A DNA stretch of 64,000 nucleotides from Firm-13 sp037143795 (GTDB lineage Bacteria > Bacillota > Clostridia > Saccharofermentanales > Saccharofermentanaceae), in the NCBI GenBank assembly GCA_037143795.1, contig JBAWXZ010000012.1:1-64000 (forward strand), read 5' to 3'. Made by a program: the position numbers and the translations under genes. Positions 43,619 through 51,785 of this stretch are shown in pieces. The notes beneath the pieces were generated by a model. That model did not search any database. It had not been told where the DNA came from and saw only the letters and a list, made by a program, of their open reading frames with translations. Every line of letters begins with the position of its first letter. Position 1 is the stretch's first letter.

Positions 43619-43645
43619 TTGACACAAAGCGATGGAGTATATAAT
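43619..43645 (+). promoter_or_regulatory. Sigma-A-type promoter before the ABC operon
   Basis: TTGACA at 43619-43624 and TATAAT at 43640-43645 are both perfect, with a short 15-base spacer. They lie 112 bases upstream of the PLDc_N gene. Confidence 0.55.
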
Positions 43646-43756
43646 AGACATACCGGAGAACCCTCATTAATTCTGATCCTGCTATTGATGGTTAGTTTGA
43701 TTAACAGAGTCATTCCTTCAGGTTAAATCAATTCTCGATGCGAGGAGATGATTTTT

Positions 43757-43954
43757 ATGGAAAAAGTAATGGAGATGCTGCCTTTTTTAATCCCGATTAT
43801 TGTTATTGAACTTGGTTTGATGATTGCCGCCCTGGTGCATATTTTCACCCACAACACATACAGGCACGGTACCCGCACGCTTTGGGTTATTTTAAGCTTT
43901 GTACAGATCATCGGACCGATATTGTATTTCATTATCGGCAGAGGTGACGAGTAA
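43757..43954 (+). CDS. PLDc_N-domain small membrane protein (YxlE-like)
   Basis: This 65-residue protein has two transmembrane helices and the PLDc_N pattern (ELGLMIAALVHIF, WVILSFVQIIGPILYFIIGR). ATG 43757 has AGGAG at good spacing; ATG 43748 would overlap that site. Its stop overlaps the next start by one base (TAATG). The order PLDc_N, ABC ATPase, permease matches Bacillus yxlE-yxlF-yxlG, where the small protein belongs to the sigma-Y operon. Confidence 0.87.
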   Translation: MEKVMEMLPFLIPIIVIELGLMIAALVHIFTHNTYRHGTRTLWVILSFVQIIGPILYFIIGRGDE

Positions 43955-44871
43955 TGGATATTCTGGAAATTCAAAACTTGACCAGGAGTTTCGGGAAAAG
44001 CAAGGTCATTGACGACCTTACTTTAGCGGTGCCGGAACACTCGGTTTTTGGCTTTATAGGACCGAACGGCGCCGGCAAAACCACTACAATCAAAATGGCG
44101 CTGGGCCTGTTGAATCCAGATAAAGGCAATATTTATGTATGCGGTGAAAAGGTATCTTTTGGTCAGACAAAAACAAACCGTTTTATCGGCTACCTTCCTG
44201 ATGTCCCGGAATTTTACAACTATCTGCGGCCGAAAGAATATTTAAAGCTTTGCGGTGAAATCACCGGGCTGCCGGCCGCAAAAATCAAAAGCCGCAGCGA
44301 AGAACTGACCGCGCTTGTGGGACTCGAAGGCGTCAACAAAAAAATCGGAAGCTTTTCGCGCGGAATGAAACAGCGGCTCGGAATTGCACAGGCGCTGCTG
44401 AACGAGCCGAAACTCCTTATCTGCGACGAGCCGACCTCTGCTCTCGACCCTGCCGGCAGAAAGGAAATTCTTGATATATTGCAGCAGATCAAGGGCAAAT
44501 CCACGGTCATTTTCTCAACGCATATTCTTTCTGACGTTGAGCGCATCTGCGACCATATCGCCGTACTCAATTGCGGTAAGCTTGTCCTTTCAGGGACAAC
44601 CTTGGAACTGAAGGCACAGCATAAGTCGGATGGTCTGTTCATCGAGTTTGCCGCAGGTGGAGATAAGAGAAAGTTTCTTGCCGTACGGGATACCGCTTTA
44701 TTTATGGGCAATGCGGAGCAAACCGAAACAAGTATCACAGTTCATACAAGCGATGTCTCCCAGGCGGAATTACTGATTCTTAATGTATTCTCAAAAAACG
44801 AAATATTGCCGCTGAAGTTTGAAGTAGTCGAGCCGACTATCGAAACCCTGTTTATGGAGGCGATACAATGA
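43954..44871 (+). CDS. ABC transporter ATP-binding protein (YxlF-like)
   Basis: This 305-residue ATPase has Walker A GPNGAGKTTT, the signature FSRGMKQRL, Walker B LLICDEPTSALDP and a switch His in STHILSD. It is of the type that pairs with ABC-2 permeases for export of peptides, drugs or lipids. It overlaps the permease gene by four bases (ATGA), which indicates translational coupling. Confidence 0.93.
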   Translation: MDILEIQNLTRSFGKSKVIDDLTLAVPEHSVFGFIGPNGAGKTTTIKMALGLLNPDKGNIYVCGEKVSFGQTKTNRFIGYLPDVPEFYNYLRPKEYLKLCGEITGLPAAKIKSRSEELTALVGLEGVNKKIGSFSRGMKQRLGIAQALLNEPKLLICDEPTSALDPAGRKEILDILQQIKGKSTVIFSTHILSDVERICDHIAVLNCGKLVLSGTTLELKAQHKSDGLFIEFAAGGDKRKFLAVRDTALFMGNAEQTETSITVHTSDVSQAELLILNVFSKNEILPLKFEVVEPTIETLFMEAIQ

Positions 44872-45623
44872 GGGCGTTTATTGCTTTTACCAAAAAGGAA
44901 TTCACTGAAAATCTGCGCACCTATAAGCTGTTGATTATCGGAGCTGTATTTCTATTGTTCGGAATGATGAATCCTGTCTTTGCAAAATTTACCCCTGAAA
45001 TCCTCCAGGCAGCCGGAATCAATATGGTTTTGCCAACACCGACAGCACTGGATTCCTGGGCGCAATTTTTCAAGAATATCGGACAGACGGGACTTCTTGT
45101 GCTTGTTATTATCTTCAGCGGTATTATGGCAAATGAATTTTCGCGCGGTACTCTGATTAACATACTGACAAAGGGCCTGAAAAGAAGCACAGTTATTCTT
45201 TCAAAATTTACAGCGGCGACAATAATCTGGACATTCTCGTACCTGCTTTGCTATGTCGTGTCTTATTTTTATACCGCATATTTCTGGAGTATGAGCGGTA
45301 TGAGCCATATCTTTTTGAGCTTTTTCAGCATGTGGCTTTACGGCGTACTGTTGATCGCACTTGTGATATTTGGCGGCGTACTGTTCAAAAACATATATGG
45401 CAGTCTTTTTTTGACAGGCGGTACGGTTTTAGTGCTGACACTAGTCAATATTTCACCAAAACTTCAAAAATATAACCCCATCACGCTCAGCAGCGACAAC
45501 ATGTCCCTTTTATCAGCCCAAAAAAATGTATCAGACTTTTTACCTGCGCTCATCATCTGTGCCGCTATAATTATTGTTTTGATAATAATATCTATTGCAG
45601 TTTTCAATAAAAAGCAAATATGA
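44868..45623 (+). CDS. ABC-2-type permease (YxlG-like)
   Basis: This 251-residue protein has six transmembrane helices of the ABC-2 type. The N-terminal FTKKEFTENLRTYK and FSGIMANEFSRGTL are typical of this family. It completes an exporter with the ATPase upstream. The substrate is unknown. The stop codon lies only two bases before the -35 box of the next operon. Confidence 0.88.
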   Translation: MRAFIAFTKKEFTENLRTYKLLIIGAVFLLFGMMNPVFAKFTPEILQAAGINMVLPTPTALDSWAQFFKNIGQTGLLVLVIIFSGIMANEFSRGTLINILTKGLKRSTVILSKFTAATIIWTFSYLLCYVVSYFYTAYFWSMSGMSHIFLSFFSMWLYGVLLIALVIFGGVLFKNIYGSLFLTGGTVLVLTLVNISPKLQKYNPITLSSDNMSLLSAQKNVSDFLPALIICAAIIIVLIIISIAVFNKKQI

Positions 45624-45624
45624 C

Positions 45625-45655
45625 TTGACATGGAGTTCACTCCAGACCTTATGCT
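45625..45655 (+). promoter_or_regulatory. MerR-type promoter with 19-bp spacer and central dyad
   Basis: TTGACA at 45625-45630 and TATGCT at 45650-45655 are separated by 19 bases, the over-long spacing typical of MerR-activated promoters. A perfect dyad TGGAGT-TC-ACTCCA (45631-45644) lies in the spacer. The MerR-family gene at 47331 is the likely activator. It drives the iron ADH gene and probably the genes after it. Confidence 0.8.
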
Positions 45656-45744
45656 TAAACAACAGCCCTGAGAAAATCACCTCAGGAAGCTGATAATCAG
45701 TTTGTCAGACGACAACTGAAATGTTTATTTTGAAAGGATCAATT

Positions 45745-46911
45745 ATGAATAACTTTATTTATGACATCCCAACCCGCGTATATTTCGGAGAAAATCAACT
45801 CGGACATCTTGGCCCGGAACTGGCTTATTACGGCAGGCGCGTACTGCTGGTCTATGGAGGCGGCTCCATCAAAAAAACCGGACTCTATGATCAGGTAGCT
45901 GACGAAATCAAAAAGGCAGGCCTTGAGCTGTTTGAACTTTCCGGTATCGAACCAAACCCGCGCGTGGCTTCCGTCAATGTCGGTGCAGATATCTGTAAAA
46001 AGGAGCACATTGATGTTATTCTGGCAGTCGGCGGCGGTTCTGTCATTGATGCGGCCAAATATATCGGTGCCGCTGCTTACTGTGACGGTGATGCCTGGGA
46101 CATACTGCTGTGCAAAACCCCTGTGGAGAAGTGCCTGCCTATTATTACCGTGCTTACCCTTTCCGCCACCGGTTCCGAGATGGACTCTGGCGGCGTTATC
46201 AGCAATCCCGAAACCAGGGACAAGATCGGTATGCTCTTCCCGTGCATGCAGCCCAAGGTATCCTTCCTTGATCCGGTCAACACCTATACAGTAAGCGCTT
46301 TCCAGACAGCCTGCGGTGCGGCGGACATGATCTCGCACATTATGGAAGTCTATTTCAATATGGACCAGGATCTATATATGCTTGACAATGTGATGGAGGG
46401 TCTGCTTAAAACAGTCATCAAATATGCACCGATTGCAATGAAAGAGCCGGACAACTATGAAGCACGTGCCAATCTGATGTGGGCAGGTTCCTGGGCGATT
46501 AACGGATTTATCAATGGCGGTAAGCGACAGGCATGGAGCTGCCACCCTATGGAGCACGAGCTGTCTGCTATCTATGATATTACCCACGGTTTGGGGCTTG
46601 CAATTCTGACACCCCGCTGGATGGCATACACGCTTGACGAAACCACAGCCTCCAAGTTCTATCAATTCGGAGTGAATGTGTTCGGCATAAAAGGGAATAT
46701 GGAGCCAATGGCTGCTGCGCAAAAGAGCATTGAAATGCTGTCGGATTTCCTGTACGGCACGCTTGGACTGAAGCGCAGCTTCAGGGAGATCGGCATTGAT
46801 GACACTAATTTTTCCGTCATGGCAAAAAAAGCATGCAAAGGCGGCATTTTACCCGGTTTCAAGCCGCTGAATCAGCAGGATATTGAGAACATTTTCAAAA
46901 TGTGCCTGTAA
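45745..46911 (+). CDS. Iron-containing alcohol dehydrogenase (YqhD/BdhA type)
   Basis: This 388-residue NAD(P)H-dependent aldehyde reductase has a nucleotide loop GGGSVIDAAKYIG and metal-binding residues in ADMISHIMEVYF, HPMEHELS and ITHG. The N-terminal TRVYFGENQL is typical of the YqhD/butanol dehydrogenase branch, whose members reduce a broad range of toxic aldehydes. It is the first gene behind a MerR-type promoter, which fits a role in aldehyde detoxification. ATG 45745 has an AAGGAT site; ATG 45721 does not. Confidence 0.88.
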   Translation: MNNFIYDIPTRVYFGENQLGHLGPELAYYGRRVLLVYGGGSIKKTGLYDQVADEIKKAGLELFELSGIEPNPRVASVNVGADICKKEHIDVILAVGGGSVIDAAKYIGAAAYCDGDAWDILLCKTPVEKCLPIITVLTLSATGSEMDSGGVISNPETRDKIGMLFPCMQPKVSFLDPVNTYTVSAFQTACGAADMISHIMEVYFNMDQDLYMLDNVMEGLLKTVIKYAPIAMKEPDNYEARANLMWAGSWAINGFINGGKRQAWSCHPMEHELSAIYDITHGLGLAILTPRWMAYTLDETTASKFYQFGVNVFGIKGNMEPMAAAQKSIEMLSDFLYGTLGLKRSFREIGIDDTNFSVMAKKACKGGILPGFKPLNQQDIENIFKMCL

Positions 46912-47125
46912 GCTCGCGGTGTAAATCTTCCGCTTCCAGAGCAGGTGACTGCTGGTATAGAAAATCGACGTGACGCGGGAACGAAGGCACAGGTAGATAT
47001 ATCCGGTAAGGGAATGCAGGAATTCTTGAAGCCCGGGCCAGAGGAAAGCCCCCAATGAATGGCTGGAAACAGTCACGAATGGTAAATACAGCAAACTGGA
47101 GAAAACTAATATGGAGGTAAGATAA
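46912..47125 (+). pseudogene. Remnant of a carboxymuconolactone decarboxylase/cupin gene
   Basis: Right after the ADH stop, 48 codons (46912-47055) read like the linker before the second domain of CMD proteins (ARGVNLPLPEQVTAGIENRR). They then hit a TGA. A second frame from 47054 reads NEWLETVTNGKYSKLEK, like the C-terminus of a CMD-cupin protein, and ends in a TAA that overlaps the next ATG (TAATG). No start codon remains. The middle of the gene appears to be lost, with the junction near 47050. The assignment rests on remembered family patterns. Confidence 0.45.
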
Positions 47126-47324
47126 TGAATCAGCGTACATGGCTAGTAACCGGAATAAGGCTGCCGATTTCATACCGGCATATGATCGTAATCCGGCTCC
47201 TATGCGTATGATGCTTGGTTCTCAGGCACTTGCAAGTACACTTACAGCCTTGAAAGCCCGTGTGGCTGATTATGAAACACAGACTGAACTGGCAGCATCG
47301 ACGGACTTCCCGAAAGGAGAATAG
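47125..47324 (+). pseudogene. Remnant of a short-chain dehydrogenase (SDR) gene
   Basis: ATG 47125 has a GGAGG site and encodes MNQRTWLVTG, the N-terminal Rossmann start of an SDR. The expected glycine loop is missing, and another frame then reads the typical SDR C-terminus (RMMLGSQALASTLTALKAR and ELAASTDFPKGE), ending at 47324. About 200 residues between the two ends are absent, so this is an internal deletion with a frameshift. The beginning and end of the gene are preserved, as in the remnant just upstream. Confidence 0.7.
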
Positions 47325-47330
47325 ATAATT

Positions 47331-47705
47331 ATGACAATTGCGGAAGTAAGTGAAAAATATAATCTTACACAGGACACACTTCGTTATTATGAGCGAGTCG
47401 GACTGATACCACCCGTGAATCGTACCAAAAGCGGACTTCGGGATTATACGGAAGAATCCTGCAAATGGATTGAACTGGCCAAATGCATGCGGCTGGCCGG
47501 TGTCCCGATTGAAGCGCTGATCGAATACTGTGAACTTACGCAGCAGGGTGACTCGACAATAACCGCCAGAAGATTACTTTTGGAAGAAGAGCGAAAGAAA
47601 CTTCTGGAAAAAATGGATGACATGAAAATTACTCTGGGCAGGCTGAATTTCAAAATAAGCAGATATGAAAAGGCTGAAACATCGGGCGTTTTGTCCTGGG
47701 ACTAA
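47331..47705 (+). CDS. MerR-family regulator, AdhR/NmlR-like
   Basis: This 124-residue regulator has a MerR helix-turn-helix (residues 1-70; TIAEVSEKYNLTQDTLRYYERVGL) and a short dimerisation helix. It lacks the metal-binding cysteine set of MerR, CueR or ZntR but has a cysteine at residue 52 (AKCMRLAGV), the position of the redox cysteine in Bacillus AdhR, an aldehyde sensor. It lies 6 bases after the SDR remnant and probably activates the promoter at 45625. The ribosome site is AAAGGAG. Confidence 0.85.
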   Translation: MTIAEVSEKYNLTQDTLRYYERVGLIPPVNRTKSGLRDYTEESCKWIELAKCMRLAGVPIEALIEYCELTQQGDSTITARRLLLEEERKKLLEKMDDMKITLGRLNFKISRYEKAETSGVLSWD

Positions 47706-47781
47706 GAAACCATTGCAGGGGTGCTGAAACTAAAACTACGAGGGATGACGTGACCTCATGAACCCTGAAAAAGGAGAAATT

Positions 47782-48417
47782 ATGAAAGTACTATTGGTAA
47801 ACGGAAGTCCACATGAAAAGGGCTGCACATACACGGCTCTTTTGGAAGTGTCTAAAACATTGAACGAAGCAGGCATTGAAACGGAGATATTCAATATCGG
47901 CACTAAACCTCTGTCGGGCTGTATTGCCTGCGGGAACTGTCGAAAGACAAACCGCTGCATATTTAACGATCGAGTGAATGATTTTCTCGACCGGGCCCAG
48001 GAAGCGGACGGATTTGTATTTGGTTCCCCCGTACATTATGCTTCCGCATGCGGCAGCATGACATCCTTTATGGATCGGGTATTCTATACGGATCTCTGTT
48101 CGAACAGCCGCAGCTTTTACCTGAAACCCGCAGCTGCAGTCGTTTCAGCCAGAAGGGCAGGAACAACAGCTGCTTTTGACCAGTTGAATAAATATTTGAC
48201 AATATCGGAAATGCCGGTCATTTCATCAAGATACTGGAACATGGTGCACGGAGCGTCGCCGGAGGATGTAAGGAAAGATCTTGAGGGACTCCAGACAATG
48301 CGTGTCCTCGGAAGAAATATGTCATGGTTCCTCAAGTGTAAAGAGGCCGGAATGAAAGCAGGAGTACCATATCCCGAACAGGAACAACGGATAGGAACAA
48401 ATTTTATACAGGGATAA
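47782..48417 (+). CDS. NADPH-dependent FMN reductase / flavodoxin-fold protein
   Basis: This 211-residue flavodoxin-like fold protein has the N-terminal VLLVNGSPHEKG and FGSPVHYASACGSM motifs of the iron-sulfur flavoprotein/NADPH FMN reductase family. A CIACGNCRKTNRC segment could hold a cluster or be a metal site. It is probably an oxidoreductase for quinones or other electrophiles. ATG 47782 has an AAAGGAG site. It follows the MerR gene by 76 bases. Confidence 0.82.
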   Translation: MKVLLVNGSPHEKGCTYTALLEVSKTLNEAGIETEIFNIGTKPLSGCIACGNCRKTNRCIFNDRVNDFLDRAQEADGFVFGSPVHYASACGSMTSFMDRVFYTDLCSNSRSFYLKPAAAVVSARRAGTTAAFDQLNKYLTISEMPVISSRYWNMVHGASPEDVRKDLEGLQTMRVLGRNMSWFLKCKEAGMKAGVPYPEQEQRIGTNFIQG

Positions 48418-48464
48418 TTCCAACCATGAGAATGACATATTACTCAGTAAAGGAGCAGAAGAAT

Positions 48465-49586
48465 ATGAAGAAGTTAGGATTTGGCTGCATGAGACTTCCA
48501 ATGACGAAGGGAACACTGGGAATGGAAGTAGATAAAGAACAGTTTAATCAGATGATCGATGCATATTTTGATGCCGGTTTTAACTATTTTGACACGGCAC
48601 ATGGTTATATCGGAGGGAAAAGTGAGACTGCCATCAGAGAATGCCTGGCAAAGAGATATCCAAGGGATTCCTATATCCTGACGAATAAGCTGTCAACGGA
48701 ATTCTTCAAAAAAGCGGAAGACATCAGACCCCTGTTTGAACTGCAGCTTAAAAACACTGGCACTGCATATTTTGATTATTATCTGATGCATGCCTTGAAC
48801 GCTGATTTTTATCAGAAATATGTCCGATGCCATGCATTTGAAGTATCAAAACAGTTAAAGGAAGAGGGTAAGATTAAGCACCTGGGCATTTCATTTCATG
48901 ACAAAGCTGCCGTACTTGAGAAAATCCTCAGTGAACAGCCTGAAATAGAAGTGGTACAGATACAGTTCAACTATGCGGATTATGACGATCCGGGCATAGA
49001 AAGCTATCGCTGTTATCAGGTGTGTGAAAAATATAACAAACCGGTAATCATAATGGAGCCTGTGAAAGGTGGCGGCCTTGCCAATTTACCGCAGGAAGCC
49101 AGGAAAGTCCTGGATGACTTCAACACGGAAGCAGGCAATCCAAACTCTCCCAGCTATGCCAGTTATGCCATCCGGTACTGCGCATCGTTCGCAAATGTAT
49201 TCATGGTACTCAGCGGCATGAGCACCATCGACCAGATGAAAGATAATATCAGCTACATGAAGGAATTCGTTCCCTTCACTGAAAAAGAATATCTGCTGGT
49301 CAACCGGGTCAGAGAGATGCTGAAGAACCGGGACACGATCCCCTGTACTGCTTGTCAGTACTGCGTCGACGGGTGTCCCGGGAAGATTCCGATCCCGGAC
49401 CTGTTTGCCTGCTATAATGCCAAAAAGCAATTTGACGACGGGAATAGCAACTGGTATTATGCCGTACTCACCAAAGGTAAAGGAATTGCATCAGACTGTA
49501 TCAAGTGCGGTAAATGCGAAACCGTCTGTCCGCAGCATATAAAAATCATTGAAAAATTGGAAGCAGTCAGTCATATTTTTGATTAG
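48465..49586 (+). CDS. Aldo/keto reductase with C-terminal [4Fe-4S] ferredoxin domain
   Basis: This 373-residue protein has an aldo/keto-reductase TIM barrel (residues 1-280; FGCMRLPM, FDTAHGY and GKIKHLGISFHD). A C-terminal ferredoxin-like part has two Cys clusters (CTACQYCVDGCP and CIKCGKCETVCP). Proteins of this clostridial type probably couple ferredoxin to the reduction of carbonyls. Its position after the MerR, ADH and flavin reductase genes suggests a shared role in carbonyl stress. ATG 48465 has an AAGGAG site. Confidence 0.88.
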   Translation: MKKLGFGCMRLPMTKGTLGMEVDKEQFNQMIDAYFDAGFNYFDTAHGYIGGKSETAIRECLAKRYPRDSYILTNKLSTEFFKKAEDIRPLFELQLKNTGTAYFDYYLMHALNADFYQKYVRCHAFEVSKQLKEEGKIKHLGISFHDKAAVLEKILSEQPEIEVVQIQFNYADYDDPGIESYRCYQVCEKYNKPVIIMEPVKGGGLANLPQEARKVLDDFNTEAGNPNSPSYASYAIRYCASFANVFMVLSGMSTIDQMKDNISYMKEFVPFTEKEYLLVNRVREMLKNRDTIPCTACQYCVDGCPGKIPIPDLFACYNAKKQFDDGNSNWYYAVLTKGKGIASDCIKCGKCETVCPQHIKIIEKLEAVSHIFD

Positions 49587-49715
49587 GAATTGAAGTAATG
49601 GCTTGACCGACTCGAAAGGCAATTGTTTATTATATGAGATGAATTCATTCAGGACCGATATGATAAATTTATTCGAATGATGGAATTGAATCTCTTGAAT
49701 GGATACGTTTGGTTA

Positions 49716-50447
49716 TTATTTCCGTGAATGGCTATCATCACTGATGACAAAGACTAAAAGCATCCAGCCGGATACATAGGATCCCCAGATAACATTTTGC
49801 ATCCATGGCACAAAATGTCCTGCAAAGGCAGGATGAATATTGGAAAAAGCAACGCCAAGATCACAGATAAACATCAGGGAAGCTGACAGGGAAATGATAT
49901 AGGCTAAAGATTTTTTATAGTAACCTCGAAACACTGTACAAATGGCAGTCCAAACCATATATCCCAAAACAATGCCAAAAATCAAAAGTCCAGTCAGCAG
50001 GATTCCATTGATATAGGGAAGCAGTGAAACCAGAAAGACGGCACAAATGACAGTGATGAGAGTGGCTGTTATTACGTCAGCGCGGCCCAGTTTGAAGTTT
50101 TTCTGAAAGGCAGCGATAAGGCATAAATAGGCCAAAAGAAATCCCAAAGGTCCAAACGGGATTTGATTCAAACCAAACGAATCCGGATTTATTAGTTTTG
50201 CAAGATTTGCACCAAAAATCAGGAAGATATCCGCAAACACAATAAACAGGAAAGATGCAGCCATCCATTTTTGTTCAGGCTTCTCTTTTTTTATGCTCAA
50301 AGCCGTAATACAGAGCGTCAGTATGACTATGTATTTTAGATAATTAACTAAATCTACGCCTGTATAGATATGATCAAACAGGAGGATTGCCAGTGTTAAT
50401 GGCAGGTAAATAGCAAGCAGGACCTTTTGAACATTGTTTAGCTTCAT
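49716..50447 (-). CDS. YhhN-family membrane protein (lysoplasmalogenase-like)
   Basis: This 243-residue protein has about eight transmembrane helices and the YhhN/TMEM86 pattern, with SFLFIVFADIFLIFG in the first half and SLMFICDLGVAFSN near the end. Eukaryotic members hydrolyse lysoplasmalogens. Plasmalogens occur in anaerobic Clostridia, so a role in ether-lipid turnover is plausible. It is divergent from a DUF998 gene across a 146-bp region with a perfect inverted repeat. Confidence 0.83.
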   Translation of the reverse strand: MKLNNVQKVLLAIYLPLTLAILLFDHIYTGVDLVNYLKYIVILTLCITALSIKKEKPEQKWMAASFLFIVFADIFLIFGANLAKLINPDSFGLNQIPFGPLGFLLAYLCLIAAFQKNFKLGRADVITATLITVICAVFLVSLLPYINGILLTGLLIFGIVLGYMVWTAICTVFRGYYKKSLAYIISLSASLMFICDLGVAFSNIHPAFAGHFVPWMQNVIWGSYVSGWMLLVFVISDDSHSRK

Positions 50448-50515
50448 ACAATATCCCGGACGGCTCCTTTATTCATAATTCATACCTGGATTTTCCTGGA
50501 TCGATACAGGCTGAT

Positions 50516-50546
50516 TATCTCATATTATTACACCTAATATGAGATA
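50516..50546. promoter_or_regulatory. Perfect 12-bp inverted repeat in the YhhN/DUF998 divergent promoter
   Basis: TATCTCATATTA at 50516-50527 and TAATATGAGATA at 50535-50546 form a perfect inverted repeat with a 7-base spacer. The half-site shares ATCTCATAT with the palindrome at 38795. A TATAAT at 50545-50550 overlaps its end, so a bound protein would cover the likely -10 box of the DUF998 gene. Confidence 0.65.
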
Positions 50547-50593
50547 TAATGAAACAATAAGTTTAAAAATATGTTGAAACGAGGGGTAATCAT

Positions 50594-51286
50594 ATGATGA
50601 GTGATAAATTGTGGAAACTCATTTCCTTTCTCCTTTGTATCAGTGGAATCGGAAGTGCGGCGGTGCTTATCACGCATGTCATTATCGGCGGAATTCTTGA
50701 CCCCCAATATAACCAGATTGCGAATTCAATCAGCTCATTGACGCAGACCGGCGCGCCGAATCAGGAGATCATGCAGCCGTTTCTGTACATATATGGACCT
50801 CTTTACATCATTTTCTCTGTTCTGCTTGTTATTCTTTTCCGGAAAAAAACAAACAGGATCATGACGGCAGGCTCCGTTTTTATGGTAATATCGGCTGTGG
50901 TTTCAACAGTCGGGTTTGGTCTGTTCCCGTTTGAGGGAGGAGACGTCGGCCTGACATTTCAAAATAAAATACACATAGGCATTGTAATAACACTCGCTGT
51001 CATTTTAACCGTCACGCTTATACTAATCGCTGCCGGCTGTATTAGAACGCTGCAGTATCATAAGTTTGGCATTTATCTGTGGATTCTTGCAAGTATATTT
51101 ACATTTGCCTGTGGGATGACAATCCCCCTGGTTTTCTATGACGGTCCATTCATGGGGCTCGTCGAAAAAATAAGTGTCGGAACGCTGCAGCTGTTTGTAT
51201 GTTCGCTGTCCATCTACTTCAGGAAACCCAGGTTCATTTGTCGGAATGAGGATGATCTGTCTCTCGGAAATGAAGATTGGGTCTAA
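50594..51286 (+). CDS. DUF998 membrane protein
   Basis: This 230-residue protein has about six transmembrane helices. The early NQIANSISSLTQTGAPNQ and VGFGLFPFEGG fit DUF998. The function is unknown. Two adjacent ATG codons lie at 50594 and 50597 after a GAGGGG site. Confidence 0.83.
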   Translation: MMSDKLWKLISFLLCISGIGSAAVLITHVIIGGILDPQYNQIANSISSLTQTGAPNQEIMQPFLYIYGPLYIIFSVLLVILFRKKTNRIMTAGSVFMVISAVVSTVGFGLFPFEGGDVGLTFQNKIHIGIVITLAVILTVTLILIAAGCIRTLQYHKFGIYLWILASIFTFACGMTIPLVFYDGPFMGLVEKISVGTLQLFVCSLSIYFRKPRFICRNEDDLSLGNEDWV

Positions 51287-51315
51287 CCGCAATACGGCTG
51301 CTGAGTCCTAATATG

Positions 51316-51708
51316 TCAGCATGTTCCATGGGCAAGTAATGCAGCTTTTTCCCCATTATGAAACAACCTGTTATATTCCCTGCATGCTTCGGGGGTCTTC
51401 ATGACAATTACCTTTTTGATTCCATGATCCATCAGGTAATTGACCATCTCTTCAGATACGGATAATGCACCATCTGCACCGTTTCCAATAACGAGAATTT
51501 CGACATCGGCATTGAGGATTTTCTCGACCATTGCCTGATTAAGTTCATGTCCTTTCCTTTTTTTCCATGCCCTAACCTTTTTCCCGATCAGAATAATATC
51601 CTTGCCTTTGCCTTTTTGCGATTCAGCGGATTGAGAATGTTCTTCTCCGAGTATTATGAATTTGCCCCATGAATAATGCTCGATTGGACCTCTTTGATCA
51701 TTAAACAT
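51316..51708 (-). CDS. Mth938-like domain protein
   Basis: This 130-residue protein matches the Mth938/DUF498 fold, with YSWGKFIILG, LVIGNGADGALSV and TPEACREYNRL segments. The start at 51708 has a GGGAG site. An in-frame ATG at 51786 overlaps the stop of the upstream deacetylase gene (TAATG) and would add 26 poorly conserved residues; translation from both is possible. The function is unknown. Confidence 0.8.
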   Translation of the reverse strand: MFNDQRGPIEHYSWGKFIILGEEHSQSAESQKGKGKDIILIGKKVRAWKKRKGHELNQAMVEKILNADVEILVIGNGADGALSVSEEMVNYLMDHGIKKVIVMKTPEACREYNRLFHNGEKAALLAHGTC

Positions 51709-51785
51709 ATCTCTCACTCCCTGTACTGACGAACCGTTTTCCGAATGCGAAAAATCCTGGCATTTTCCATTAGTTTCTGCCGTCA

